Shown piece by piece: positions 33,409 to 42,375 of a stretch of 64,000 nucleotides of DNA; the stretch's first letter is position 1; each line of letters opens with the position of its first letter. A program made the position numbers and the translations under genes. Location of the stretch: the NCBI RefSeq assembly GCF_000023105.1, contig NC_012669.1, forward strand, positions 682,001 through 746,000, written 5' to 3'. Source of the DNA: Beutenbergia cavernae DSM 12333 (GTDB lineage Bacteria; Actinomycetota; Actinomycetes; Actinomycetales; Beutenbergiaceae). Under the pieces are notes generated by a model. It did not search any database. It was given only the letters and a program-made list of their open reading frames with translations, and was not told where the DNA came from.

Positions 33409-34389
33409 ATGGTCACGTCCGATGATCGCCCTCCACGACGAACTCATCCCACGGCTGTCGCGCTGCTCGAGACGTTCGCCCGCCGCCAGAACGGAGTGGT
33501 GTCTCGGCGCCAGGCCGTCGAGCTGGGCGTCTCGCCGTCCTACATCCGCTCACGCCTGAGAAGCGGCAGGTGGCGCAAGGTCCACCCCGGCGTGTACGTG
33601 CTCCACACCGCGCCCCTGCCGTGGCACGCCCGGTGCTGGGCGGCCGTCCTCGCGCTCGGCGGTGCTGCGGCGGTGAGCCACGACGCGGCAGCTCACCTCC
33701 AAGGCGTCCGTGCGCGACCGCCCAGGAGGATCGACGTCGTCGTCCCGCACACGCACCGGGCACCGAGGTTGGAGGGCGTTCGCGTGCACCGCCGTCGCGG
33801 CCTCCCAGAACCCCAGGGCACACCCGCCCGAACCGAACCCGCCGTCACAGCAGTCGACCGGGTCGACCGCGCACACCACGCGGACGACGTCGTCGGCATC
33901 CTCACCGAGACTGTGCGAGCGGGAGTCGATCCCGAGCGGATCCTGGAGGCCGTGGCCGCTCGGAGCCGGATGCGGCATCGGCGGCTCGTTCTTGACGTGC
34001 TGGCGGCCGCCGTCGCCGGGGTGGAGTCCCCGCTCGAGTACCGCTATCACCGGGACGTAGAGCGAGCCCACGGCTTGCCGACCTCGCGGCTGCAGGTCCG
34101 TGAGGTGGTCGGTGGCCGGTGGATCCGCGCCGACGTCGTCTACGAGGAGTACTCGATGCGATCCGAGCTGGACGGCGAGCTCGGCCATCCGGGCGGCCGG
34201 ACCGATAGCGACACCTGGCGGGACAACGACGTCGTCCTCGACCGCGGGCAGGTCACCCTGCGGTATCGGTGGGGCCACGTGGCGGGTCGGTCGTGCGCCG
34301 TGGCCGGCCAGGTGGGCCGGGGACTGCGGACCGGCGGCTGGGCAGGTTCGCCCCGGCGGTGTGGGCCGCCGTGCCGCCTGGAGGCATGA
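33409..34389 (+). CDS. AbiEi-like winged-helix protein with a DUF559-like nuclease-type C-terminus
   Basis: 326 residues from ATG at 33409 (GGGG just upstream is a weak ribosome site). Residues 18-75 resemble the type IV antitoxin AbiEi N-terminal winged helix (FARRQNGVVSRRQAVELGVSPSYIRSRLRSGRWRKVHPGVYV). Residues 235-300 hold ELDGELGHPG...DSDTWRDNDVVLDRG and LRYRW, the layout of the DUF559/Vsr-like nuclease fold common in such actinobacterial proteins. No AbiEii toxin gene is adjacent, so it is an orphan and not a demonstrated toxin-antitoxin system. It is bracketed by two copies of the palindrome. Confidence 0.75.
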   Translation: MVTSDDRPPRRTHPTAVALLETFARRQNGVVSRRQAVELGVSPSYIRSRLRSGRWRKVHPGVYVLHTAPLPWHARCWAAVLALGGAAAVSHDAAAHLQGVRARPPRRIDVVVPHTHRAPRLEGVRVHRRRGLPEPQGTPARTEPAVTAVDRVDRAHHADDVVGILTETVRAGVDPERILEAVAARSRMRHRRLVLDVLAAAVAGVESPLEYRYHRDVERAHGLPTSRLQVREVVGGRWIRADVVYEEYSMRSELDGELGHPGGRTDSDTWRDNDVVLDRGQVTLRYRWGHVAGRSCAVAGQVGRGLRTGGWAGSPRRCGPPCRLEA

Positions 34390-34390
34390 T

Positions 34391-34431
34391 CGGGTGCGTC
34401 TGGTGACCCATGTGGTCACCAGGTGCACCCG
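34391..34431. repeat. Dispersed palindrome, copy 2 (probable bidirectional terminator)
   Basis: 18-bp arms at 34391-34408 and 34414-34431 with two G-T pairs and the loop CATGT. It begins 1 bp after the AbiEi-like stop and ends 1 bp before the convergent NUDIX stop. Confidence 0.9.
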
Positions 34432-34432
34432 C

Positions 34433-34993
34433 TCAGGCCGCGAGCAGGCCCATCGCCCCCGCGAGCCGCACGATGGCGGCGTGCACGGGGTCGTGCACCT
34501 CGAGGTAGTCGGTCGCCTCGTGCGGCGGGAGCGTCAGCACCTCGACGACCGTCTCGCCGTCGTCGGGATTCGTGGGCGCGCCGGCGAGGCGCACGTCGGC
34601 GACAGCCCAGGACCAGTGCGCCTGCGGGTGCGGCAGGTGGGGGCGGTACGGCGCGGGTCGATCGCTGTCCGCCACGTGCGAGCCGACGTGGCGGAGGTCG
34701 CCGACCAGCTCCGCCCCGGCCTCCTCGAGCAGCTCCCGGCGGGCGAGTGCGAGCAGGGTCTCGCCGGGTTCGCGCGTCCCGCCGGGGAGGAACCGGTGGT
34801 CCTGGTCGCTGCGGCAGACGACGACGTGACCCCCGGGCGTGACCGCGACCACGTGGAGACGCGACACCAGAGGGTCCGGGGCGGCCGCCGTCGTGAACGA
34901 GGTGCGACACCCGGCGTACGCCACGTACGTCTCGCTGAACAGGTCGGGGAAGCGGGTCCGCCACGCGGCGTCGGGCTCGTGCACCCGGCCCAC
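34433..34993 (-). CDS. NUDIX hydrolase
   Basis: 186 residues from GTG at 34991-34993. A complete Nudix box G-x5-E-x7-REL-x-EE-x-G runs from Gly72 to Gly93 (GGTREPGETLLALARRELLEEAG). Such enzymes hydrolyse nucleoside diphosphates linked to another moiety and need Mg2+. The N-terminal 45 residues (RFPDLFSETYVAYAGCRTSF) are specific to this subgroup and do not identify a substrate. Confidence 0.9.
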   Translation of the reverse strand: MGRVHEPDAAWRTRFPDLFSETYVAYAGCRTSFTTAAAPDPLVSRLHVVAVTPGGHVVVCRSDQDHRFLPGGTREPGETLLALARRELLEEAGAELVGDLRHVGSHVADSDRPAPYRPHLPHPQAHWSWAVADVRLAGAPTNPDDGETVVEVLTLPPHEATDYLEVHDPVHAAIVRLAGAMGLLAA

Positions 34994-35029
34994 TCTGCCA
35001 GGGGGCCGCTCACCCCTGGCGCACGTCTC

Positions 35030-35452
35030 TCAGCCGGCCGCGCTCGGCGCCGCGATCACGCGCCGCCGCAGTGCCACGAAGAACAGCACGAGCCCCACCG
35101 TGAGCAGGATGTGGCCCAGCCCCGCGATGCCCGCGATCATCTTCGTCGACTCCTGGCCGGCCACCGTCAGCGTGCCGTGCCAGATCATCATCGCCGAGCT
35201 CAGGACGACGCCGGCGTTGTACGTCCACAGGAACCACCGGAACAGCCGGGGCGACGCCGAGACGGTGAACACCTTCTCGAGCACGAGCGCGATGAGCAGG
35301 ACGATCACGCCCAGCGTCAGCAGGTGGGTGTGCGCGACGGCGAGCTGTGTGCTGCCGGTGAACTCGTAGTGCTTCGTGAGCTCGCGGTAGTAGAGGCCGG
35401 AGGCCAGGCCCGCGACCAGGTAGGCCGCGGCGGCATGGAACAGCTGCTTCAC
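35030..35452 (-). CDS. DUF2871 membrane protein
   Basis: 140 residues from GTG at 35450-35452 with GAGGA upstream. Four spans with polar and aromatic residues: AAAYLVAGLASGLYYRELTKHYEF, THLLTLGVIVLLIALVLEKVF, WFLWTYNAGVVLSSAMMIWHG and GLGHILLTVGLVLFFVALRRRV. Conserved His residues in TQLAVAHTHLLTLG and GLGHI could bind haem or metal, as in other four-helix membrane proteins, but this is speculation. Matches DUF2871 by memory. Confidence 0.8.
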   Translation of the reverse strand: MKQLFHAAAAYLVAGLASGLYYRELTKHYEFTGSTQLAVAHTHLLTLGVIVLLIALVLEKVFTVSASPRLFRWFLWTYNAGVVLSSAMMIWHGTLTVAGQESTKMIAGIAGLGHILLTVGLVLFFVALRRRVIAAPSAAG

Positions 35453-35585
35453 GTGGGGTGTCCTCAGGGTCGATGAGTGGCCCGTTGCGGGCCCTGCGTC
35501 GACGCTACGGACGCCGTCGCGCGCGACATCGGCCGAAAGGTTGAGTTCCCGCCGTCGCGCACGCCGCGGGAGCGGGACCCCGGGC

Positions 35586-36341
35586 TCAGGAGGCGAGCCA
35601 GCCGCCGTCGACGGCGAGCACCTGACCGTGCACGTAGGACGCGGCGTCGGAGGCGAGGAACACCGCGGGTCCGACCATGTCCTCCGGCGTCGCCCACCGG
35701 CCCGCCGGGATCCGCGCGGTGATCTCGGCCGCTCGCTCGTCGTCGGCCCGCAAGGCGGCAGTGTTCGCTGTGACGACGTACCCCGGCGCGAGGGCGTTGA
35801 CCCCGACGCCGCGGCCCGCCCACTCGCTCGCCAGGGCACGCGTCAGCCCGACGACGGCGTGCTTGCTCGCCGCGTAGGCCGCCACGTTCCGGCCGCCCTG
35901 GAACGAGAGCATCGACGCGATCGTGACGATGCGCCCGGAGCCGTGCGCGAGCATCGCGGTCCCGAACGAGCGGCTCAGCACCCAGGCGGCGTCGAGGTTC
36001 ACCGTGAGGACCTCGCGCCACCGGCCCAGCGACACCTCCTCCGCGGGTGCCCTGGCGATGATGCCCGCGTTGTTCACGAGCACGTCCACGCGCCGGGTGG
36101 CGGCGAGCTCCTCCGCGACGTTGGCCGCGCCCTCCAGGTCCGCCAGATCGGCCACGACCGCCTCGGCCGACCCGCCGCCGTCAGCGATCTCGTCAGCGAC
36201 CTCCTTGACGCCGTCGGTCCGGCCCCAGGCGAGGACGTGCGCACCGGCACGCGCGTAACCGTGCGCGATGGCGCGCCCGATGCCCGAACCGGCGCCGGTG
36301 ACGACGGCGGTGCGGCCGGCGAGCGAGAACGGTCCCGTCAT
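35586..36341 (-). CDS. kduD: 2-dehydro-3-deoxy-D-gluconate 5-dehydrogenase
   Basis: 251 residues. Short-chain dehydrogenase with TGAGSGIG (15-22) for NAD(P), NNAG at 90-93, Ser143, Tyr156 and Lys160 as the catalytic set. Adjacency to kduI with an ATGA overlap (36338-36341) identifies it as KduD, which reduces 2,5-diketo-3-deoxygluconate to 2-keto-3-deoxygluconate in degradation of unsaturated uronates from pectin, alginate or glycosaminoglycans. Last gene of the uronate operon. Confidence 0.9.
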   Translation of the reverse strand: MTGPFSLAGRTAVVTGAGSGIGRAIAHGYARAGAHVLAWGRTDGVKEVADEIADGGGSAEAVVADLADLEGAANVAEELAATRRVDVLVNNAGIIARAPAEEVSLGRWREVLTVNLDAAWVLSRSFGTAMLAHGSGRIVTIASMLSFQGGRNVAAYAASKHAVVGLTRALASEWAGRGVGVNALAPGYVVTANTAALRADDERAAEITARIPAGRWATPEDMVGPAVFLASDAASYVHGQVLAVDGGWLAS

Positions 36342-37156
36342 CGCAGGTCCGCCACGGCGACGGCGTCCATGTCGTCGAACGCCTGGTTCTCCCCGGCCAT
36401 CGCCCACACGAACGAGTACGCGGCCGTCCCCGCGCCGGTGTGCACCGACCACGGCGGGCTGACGACCGCCTGCCCGTCCCCGACCACGAGCGTGCGCAGC
36501 TCGTCCGGCCGCCCGCACAGGTGAATCACGCGGCCCTCCGCCCCGAGCCCGGTGTACAGGTAGACCTCGGTGCGGCGGTCGTGGGTGTGGGGCGGCATCG
36601 TGTTCCACACGCTGCCCGGCTCGAGCGTCGTGATCCCCAGCACGAGCCGCTCCGACGCGACGCCACCCGCGTGCACGTACCGCCGCAGAGACCGCACGTT
36701 CGACGCCGCCGGCTCCCCGAGGTGCAGCGTCTCGGCGTCGGCCGCGCGGGCGAGCGTCGTCGGGTGCCGGGCGCCCGCCGGGGCGGACACGAGGTAGAAG
36801 CGCGTGTCGCCGGCGAACGCGACGGACGAGGCCCCCACCCCGACGTACAGCACGTCGTGGTGGCCGAGGTCGAAGGCCGAGCCGTCGACGGTGACGGTGC
36901 CCGCGCCGTCGCCGACGTTGACGACGGCGAGCTCGCGGCGGGCGCAGAACGTCGCGGTCCGCAGCTCCGCCGGCGGCTCGAGCGTGAGGGGTGCGCCGTC
37001 GGGGACGGCGCCGCCGATGACGATGCGGTCGTCGTGCGTGAGGGTGAGGCGCACCTCGCCGGGTGCGAACAGGTCCTCGACGAGGAAGCGGGCGCGCAGC
37101 TCCTCGGGGTCGAGCCGGGCGGCGTCGTCGGGGTGGGTCGAGTGTCGGATGTCCAC
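36338..37156 (-). CDS. kduI: 5-dehydro-4-deoxy-D-glucuronate isomerase
   Basis: 272 residues from GTG at 37154-37156 with GAGGAG upstream; the usual KduI length. Double cupin fold; metal ligands are in MPPHTHDRRTE (His190, His192, Glu197) with a further His in PPWSVHTG. It isomerises 5-keto-4-deoxyuronate to 2,5-diketo-3-deoxygluconate, the substrate of KduD. Located 8 bp downstream of the enolase-superfamily gene. Confidence 0.95.
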   Translation of the reverse strand: MDIRHSTHPDDAARLDPEELRARFLVEDLFAPGEVRLTLTHDDRIVIGGAVPDGAPLTLEPPAELRTATFCARRELAVVNVGDGAGTVTVDGSAFDLGHHDVLYVGVGASSVAFAGDTRFYLVSAPAGARHPTTLARAADAETLHLGEPAASNVRSLRRYVHAGGVASERLVLGITTLEPGSVWNTMPPHTHDRRTEVYLYTGLGAEGRVIHLCGRPDELRTLVVGDGQAVVSPPWSVHTGAGTAAYSFVWAMAGENQAFDDMDAVAVADLR

Positions 37157-37164
37157 GGGGCTCC

Positions 37165-38271
37165 TCAGCGGGCGACGGCGTCGGTCGTGACGGGTGCGGT
37201 CAGCGGGATCGCGAAGCCGGGTGCGTCCGGCACCGCCAGGACGCCGTCGGTCAGCGCGTACGCGGAGGTGTCAGCGCCCTCGGTGCGGCCGGGCACCCCC
37301 TCGACGGTGAGGACGTTCCCGAGCCCTGCGGCCATCTGCGCCGCGTAGAGCGTCTTGAGCGGCATCCCCCACGCGTGGGGCGAGGCGGCGACGCCGAGCT
37401 CGGCCAGCGTGGGCATGATCCGGCGCCACGCCGTGAGCCCGTACGAGACGACGTCCATGAGCAGCACGTCCAGGAGCCCGGCCGCGGCGAGCTCCAGGAG
37501 CTGCGGCTCGTCCGGCTCGAACTCGCCGTCGGCGACGAGCGTGCGGCTGCCCGTGGAGGCGAGGTGATCCCGCAGCAGACGCAGGCCGTCGGCCTCCTCC
37601 TGGAACGGCTCCTCGACCCAGAACAGGTCGCAGTCCGCGACGGCGGTGAGGAACCGGATCGTGCGCTCGGGGCTGAACCCGTTGTTGGCGTCGACCAGGA
37701 GGCGGGCGTCCGGGTAGGCCTCGCGCACCGCCCGCGTCACCTCGACGTCCCGCGCGAAGCCGGCCTCCGTCTCCATCCAGCGGTTGCCGCGGCCGATCTT
37801 GAGCTTGAACGCGCGGAACCCCGCCGCCCAGTCCTCAGCGCAGTTCGCGAGCACCGCCTCCAGGCCGCGCGGGGCGTCGTCCGGGTCGAGGTCGTCGAAG
37901 TAGATCGCCCCGGAGTACGTGGTGACCTCGGACTCTCCGAGGCCGCCGAGCAGCGTGTGCGCCGGGACGTCGAGGATCGTCGCCGCGAGGTCGTGCAGCG
38001 CGAAGTCCAGCGGAAGGGCCGCGGTGTCGGTCACGCCGGCCGCCGGGTCGAAGACGTCGAGCAGCGGGCGGCCGACGACGGCGTCAGCACCGTCGAGCGA
38101 GCCCTCGACGACACCCCAGCCGCTCGCCCCGGCGTCGGTCCGCACGATCACCGCCGTCGTGTCGAAGCCGGTGCCGTGGTTCCCGATCCGGGCGTTGCGG
38201 CCGACGTTGCGCGGGTAGCGGGTGCTGACTCTCGACGTCTCGATCGAGGCGATGCGGTGGTCGGCGAGCAT
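37165..38271 (-). CDS. Enolase-superfamily sugar-acid dehydratase or cycloisomerase
   Basis: 368 residues from ATG at 38269-38271 with GGAGG upstream. Two-domain enolase-superfamily protein: KLK at 156-158 (base), metal ligands Asp194 (VDANNGFSPE), Glu220/221 (WVEEPF) and Asp248/Glu250 (VADGE), and SPHAWG with His299 near the seventh strand. These features fit the mandelate-racemase/glucarate-dehydratase side of the family. The expected substrate is a sugar acid related to uronate breakdown, because it is cotranscribed with kduI and kduD, but the exact reaction is not readable. Confidence 0.85.
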   Translation of the reverse strand: MLADHRIASIETSRVSTRYPRNVGRNARIGNHGTGFDTTAVIVRTDAGASGWGVVEGSLDGADAVVGRPLLDVFDPAAGVTDTAALPLDFALHDLAATILDVPAHTLLGGLGESEVTTYSGAIYFDDLDPDDAPRGLEAVLANCAEDWAAGFRAFKLKIGRGNRWMETEAGFARDVEVTRAVREAYPDARLLVDANNGFSPERTIRFLTAVADCDLFWVEEPFQEEADGLRLLRDHLASTGSRTLVADGEFEPDEPQLLELAAAGLLDVLLMDVVSYGLTAWRRIMPTLAELGVAASPHAWGMPLKTLYAAQMAAGLGNVLTVEGVPGRTEGADTSAYALTDGVLAVPDAPGFAIPLTAPVTTDAVAR

Positions 38272-38302
38272 GGTGGAAGGGCCTCCAGTGGTGGTGCGGG
38301 GG

Positions 38303-39082
38303 TCAGGGGGAGGAGCCGAGGTCACGGCTCAGGGCGGACACGGTGTCGACGACGGCGGTGACGATCGCGTCCTGCTTGGCGAGGATGCGCTCGGCGGGGC
38401 CGCCGACGCTCACCGAGGCGACGGGAGCGCCGCGGTGGTCTCGGACGGCGGCGGCGATGCACCGGACCTCGGGCTCGAGCTCGCCGTCGTCGATCGCGTA
38501 CCCGCGTGCGGCCGTCGCGTCGAGCTCTGCGCGCAGCGACGGCAGATCGGTGAGCGTCGACGCCGTCACGGGACGCAGGTCCAGCCCGGCGATCGCCTCC
38601 TCCCGCTGGGACGGCGGCAGCGCGGCGAGATAGGCCTTGCCGAGGCCGGTGCCGTAGATCGGCCTGCGGCTGCCGGGCTTGGCAGTCATCGTCACGGCGC
38701 TCGGGCCGACCTCCTGCAGCACGTAGACCACCTCCGCGCCGTCGACCGTCGCGAGGAACGCCGTCTCCCGCACCGTCTCGACGAGCGTGCGCAGGCGACC
38801 GGCCGCGAGCTCGAACAGGTCGACGCCACCGAGCGCCTGCAGCCCGAGCCGCACGGCCGTGCCGCCGAGCCGGACGCCGCCGCCGTCGGACGGCTCGGAC
38901 AGGAACCCGCGATCGCGGAGCTGGGACACGAGCCGGTACGCGGCGCTGCGTGAGATCTCGAGCTCGGCGGCGATCTCACCGACGCCGACGCGTCCGTGCT
39001 CGGCGACGAACTCGAGGATCGTGAGGCCTCGGGCCAGGGTTCCGGACGTCGACTCGTTGGTCGCGGCGGTGCGGGGGCTCAT
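38303..39082 (-). CDS. IclR-family transcriptional regulator
   Basis: 259 residues. Of two in-frame ATG codons I took 39080-39082, because GCGAGG is 9 nt upstream of it. An N-terminal winged helix (GLTILEFVAEHGRVGVGEIAAELEISRSAAYRLVSQLRDRGFL) precedes the IclR effector domain (about 80-255) with TAKPGSRRPIYGTGLGKAYLAALP and ARGYAIDDGELEPEVRCIAAAVRD. IclR proteins often repress uronate and 2-keto-3-deoxygluconate genes (KdgR). It lies inside the operon it probably controls, between the permeases and the catabolic genes. Confidence 0.93.
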   Translation of the reverse strand: MSPRTAATNESTSGTLARGLTILEFVAEHGRVGVGEIAAELEISRSAAYRLVSQLRDRGFLSEPSDGGGVRLGGTAVRLGLQALGGVDLFELAAGRLRTLVETVRETAFLATVDGAEVVYVLQEVGPSAVTMTAKPGSRRPIYGTGLGKAYLAALPPSQREEAIAGLDLRPVTASTLTDLPSLRAELDATAARGYAIDDGELEPEVRCIAAAVRDHRGAPVASVSVGGPAERILAKQDAIVTAVVDTVSALSRDLGSSP

Positions 39083-39120
39083 GCCGGACATCCTCGCGGA
39101 TGCCGGTGGGACGAGAGCGG

Positions 39121-40026
39121 TCATCCCTTGAGACCCGAGCGGGAGACGCCCGCGATGATGTACCGCTGCGCGAAGGCGTAGATGAGCAGGACCGGGATGC
39201 TCGCGAGCACGGCTCCGGCCATGATCGCCGGGAAGTCGGTCCCGTACGCGCTGCGGAGCGTCGCCAGGCCCGCGGGGAGCGTGAGGCTCTCCGGGTTGAA
39301 CAGGACGTACAGCGGCCACAGGAAGTCGTTCCAGCTCGCGAGGAACGACAGCACCGCGAGCGTCGCCAGCGGCGCCGTCGAGAGCGGGAGCACCACCCGC
39401 CAGAAGATCTGCCAGCGGTTCGCGCCGTCCAGCACGGCCGCTTCCTCCAGCTCGCCCGGGATCGAGAGGAAGAACTGCCGGAGGAAGAACACGCCGAACG
39501 CTGACGCCGCGCCGGGGATCACGAGGGCCCACATGGTGTCGAGCCAGTCGAACGCGTCGACGATGAGGTAGTTCGGCATGAGGAACACGAAGCCCGGGAC
39601 GAACATCGTGCTGACGATGAGACCGAAGGCGACGTTCTTGCCGGGGAAGGTCATCCGGGCGAGCGAGTAGGCGGCGAGCGACGCGGTGAGCAGCACCAGC
39701 ACGGTGTGCGCGACGCCGACCAGGACGCTGTTCGCCAGCCACCGCAGCACGGGCGCCTGCGGATCGGAGAAGAGCACCGTGTAGCCGTCCGTCGAGAACT
39801 CCGGCGGGATCCACTGCGGCGGGAGCGCCGTCGCGTCGCCGGCCGTCTTGAACGACGTCGAGATCATCCAGAGGATCGGTGCGAAGAACGCCACGGACAG
39901 GACGAACAGCACGAGGTAGAACGGGACCCGGGTCCACGGGCGGGTGGGCCGCTGGTGCACGACGTGCCGCACGTCGCCGTCGGTCATGGCGCCGGAGCTG
40001 GCGGGAGCGGGCGTGAGCGTGGCCAT
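39121..40026 (-). CDS. Carbohydrate ABC transporter permease (MalG-like, CUT1)
   Basis: 301 residues, ATG one base after the stop of the other permease. Six spans and the cytoplasmic EAA loop (IPGELEEAAVLDGANRWQIFWRVVLPLS). N-terminal WMISTSFKT and C-terminal end IIAGVSRSGLKG are typical of MalG-type permeases. It would pair with the permease at 40028-41005 to import uronate oligosaccharides. Confidence 0.95.
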   Translation of the reverse strand: MATLTPAPASSGAMTDGDVRHVVHQRPTRPWTRVPFYLVLFVLSVAFFAPILWMISTSFKTAGDATALPPQWIPPEFSTDGYTVLFSDPQAPVLRWLANSVLVGVAHTVLVLLTASLAAYSLARMTFPGKNVAFGLIVSTMFVPGFVFLMPNYLIVDAFDWLDTMWALVIPGAASAFGVFFLRQFFLSIPGELEEAAVLDGANRWQIFWRVVLPLSTAPLATLAVLSFLASWNDFLWPLYVLFNPESLTLPAGLATLRSAYGTDFPAIMAGAVLASIPVLLIYAFAQRYIIAGVSRSGLKG

Positions 40027-40027
40027 G

Positions 40028-41005
40028 TCAGTTCTTCTCCTGACGGCGGAAGAGCAGGAAGTTGAGAGCGCTGATCCCGATGAGGAGCAGGCAGAGGATG
40101 TAGCTCATGGCGGCGGCCCGGCCCATCCGGAACTGCTCGAAGCCGGTCTGGGCGATGTACATGATCGCCGTGCGGGTCTCGTTGCTCGGTGCCCCTCCCG
40201 TGAGGAGGTAGGACTGCCCGAACATGTTCGCGGACGCGAGGATCGTGATCGTCACGACGAACAGCAGCACGGGGCGCAAGCCGGGCAGCGTGACGTGCCA
40301 GAACTCGTGCCACCTGCTCGCGCCGTCGACGCGCGCCGCCTCGTACAAGGTGGTGTCGATGCCCTGGAGGCCGGCGAGGTAGACGACGGCGTTGAACCCG
40401 AGGGTCCACCACACGGTGACGCCGACCAGCGTGACCCAGACCCACGGCGTCGCCGTCAGCCACGGGATGATCTCGGTGACGCCCAGGCGGCCGAGGTAGT
40501 AGTTGATCAGCCCGACGTTCGCGTTGAGCAGGTTCTGCCACAGCACGCCGATGACGGCGACGCCGAGCACGTACGGCGCGAAGTAGACAGCGCGGAAGAA
40601 CGTCCGCCCGGGGAACACCCGGTTGAGCATGAGCGCGAGCCCGAGCGGGATGACCACGAGGAACGGCACCGAGAAGAGGACGAACAGGCCGGTCGCCCGC
40701 ATCGACTCCCAGAACTGGACGGCGGTGAGGCTCGTCGGGTCGAAGAGCTCGAGGTAGTTGCCGAGCCCGACCCACGGGCGCTCCGGCAGGAAGAAGTCCC
40801 AGTTGTGCAGGCTCATCCAGATGCCGTAGACGGCGGGGACGAGCACGAACACGCCGAAGATGATCATGAACGGCGCGAGGAAGAGGTACGGCGCCGAGGC
40901 GTTGCCCGCGCGGACCCTGGTGCCGCCGTCCGCCGAGCGACGCCGTGCTGAGGTCGGTGCCGTGCCGTTCGCGGCCTGCGTTCCGACCTGTGTGGATGCG
41001 GTCAT
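40028..41005 (-). CDS. Carbohydrate ABC transporter permease (MalF-like, CUT1)
   Basis: 325 residues, overlapping the binding-protein gene by ATGA (41002-41005). A hydrophilic N-terminus of about 38 residues precedes six spans; the EAA loop is LYEAARVDGASRWHEFWHVTLPGLRP. No ATP-binding gene is present in the operon, so the importer presumably uses a shared MsiK-type ATPase as is usual in actinobacteria. Confidence 0.95.
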   Translation of the reverse strand: MTASTQVGTQAANGTAPTSARRRSADGGTRVRAGNASAPYLFLAPFMIIFGVFVLVPAVYGIWMSLHNWDFFLPERPWVGLGNYLELFDPTSLTAVQFWESMRATGLFVLFSVPFLVVIPLGLALMLNRVFPGRTFFRAVYFAPYVLGVAVIGVLWQNLLNANVGLINYYLGRLGVTEIIPWLTATPWVWVTLVGVTVWWTLGFNAVVYLAGLQGIDTTLYEAARVDGASRWHEFWHVTLPGLRPVLLFVVTITILASANMFGQSYLLTGGAPSNETRTAIMYIAQTGFEQFRMGRAAAMSYILCLLLIGISALNFLLFRRQEKN

Positions 41006-42345
41006 GACATGGCCTCCGCGTACTTCTGTCGGTTCTCCTCGAGGAGGTGGTTGGCCTGCTCGGCGGCGCCGTCGAGCGCCTCCTGGGGGTCGGCGTTGAG
41101 GAGCAGGACGTCGCTGAGCGCCGGGTAGAGGATCGTCGACTGAACGTCGAAGATGCCGGGGATGAGCGGGTAGAAGCGCACGTCGGGGAGCGCCTCGGCG
41201 ATCGAGGACTGCGCGGGCAGCTCGGCGAACTCCGGGCTCTCGACGACGTCACGGCGGGCGGGGATCGGGCCCGCACCTGCCCAGGCGATCGAGTTCTCGC
41301 TGATCCACGACAGGAACGTGAACGCGGCCCGCATGCGGTCCGGGTCGAACGCGCGTTGGCGCATGATGACGAACTGGTGGGAGCCGGAGAACGACGCGGG
41401 CTGCTCGCCGATGAGCGGGAGCGGGACCACCCCCCAGTCGAGATCCTCGACGCTGCCGAGGTCGTTGATCAGCGCGCCCGGGCCGCCCCAGAGAAAGGCG
41501 TTGAGGTCGTTCTTGAACGCGACGTTCGCGTCGCCGCCGCTGACGTTGCGCTTGCTCTGGTCGGACAGGATGCGCTCGAGCTGCCACTCGAGGGCCTCGC
41601 GACCCTCGGGGCCGTTGAACAGGGCGCGCGTGCCCTCCTCGTCGTACAGCTCCCCGCCGAACTGCCACTGCAGGCTGTCGAAGCCACGACCCACGCCCTG
41701 CGGGTCGATCGCGGGTAGCCAGTGCCCGGCGATGCCCTGCTCGGCGAGGATCTCGAGGGTCTCCTCGTAGCTGGCCCGGTCCCTGGGCGGATCGTCCGGG
41801 TCGAGGCCCGCGTTCTCCAGCACGCGCCGGTTGTAGAACAGGCTGTCCGGCCACACGTCGAGCGGGATCGAGTACCGGCGCCCGTTGACGATGCCGGAGC
41901 GCCAGACCGTCTCGGAGAAGTTGGCCTCGGACAGGCCGATCCGGTCGGCAGCCTCGTCGAGCGGGACGATGACGCCGCGGGCGGCGTTCGTGGCGACGTG
42001 GAAGTTGTGCATGAGGCCGATGTCCGGCGCGAGGCCGCTGACGACGGCCGACGGGAACTTCTGGTAGAAGGACGGCCACGGCATCGCGAACATCTCGATG
42101 GTGATGTTCGGGTGCTCGTCGCGGAACTGGAGCAGGAGCTCGCGCATGATCGCGCCGTCGCCCCCGGTGAGTCCGTTCCAGAACTTGAGCGTGAGCGGCG
42201 GTCCGTCGTAGCCCTCGCCGACGTCGGGGAGCGCGACGGGCGACAGGTCCGGCGGGGAGCACGCCACGAGGGCGCTCGCCGTGACCGCGGCCGCGCCGAG
42301 CCCGAGGAAAGCGCGCCGCGTCGGCGGGGTGGGGAGGGGTGGCAT
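41002..42345 (-). CDS. Tat-type lipoprotein, extracellular solute-binding protein (family 1)
   Basis: 447 residues. I use the ATG at 42343-42345 (MPPLPTPPTRRAFLG), because AGGAG lies 7-8 nt upstream; an ATG 24 nt earlier has none. The twin-arginine signal TRRAFLGLGAAAVTASALVAC ends in a lipobox at LVAC. The mature part has the MalE-like fold (LTLKFWNGLTGGDGAIMRELLLQFRDEHPNITIEMF near the start). It should capture uronate oligosaccharides at the cell surface and deliver them to the two permeases. First gene of the operon. Confidence 0.93.
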   Translation of the reverse strand: MPPLPTPPTRRAFLGLGAAAVTASALVACSPPDLSPVALPDVGEGYDGPPLTLKFWNGLTGGDGAIMRELLLQFRDEHPNITIEMFAMPWPSFYQKFPSAVVSGLAPDIGLMHNFHVATNAARGVIVPLDEAADRIGLSEANFSETVWRSGIVNGRRYSIPLDVWPDSLFYNRRVLENAGLDPDDPPRDRASYEETLEILAEQGIAGHWLPAIDPQGVGRGFDSLQWQFGGELYDEEGTRALFNGPEGREALEWQLERILSDQSKRNVSGGDANVAFKNDLNAFLWGGPGALINDLGSVEDLDWGVVPLPLIGEQPASFSGSHQFVIMRQRAFDPDRMRAAFTFLSWISENSIAWAGAGPIPARRDVVESPEFAELPAQSSIAEALPDVRFYPLIPGIFDVQSTILYPALSDVLLLNADPQEALDGAAEQANHLLEENRQKYAEAMS

Positions 42346-42375
42346 CGTGACGACTCCTGTGTCAGTCATTGGGAC

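Noticed and set aside
39121-42345. ABC importer missing its ATPase as a broken operon
   Set aside because: CUT1 importers in actinobacteria commonly share one MsiK-type ATPase encoded elsewhere.
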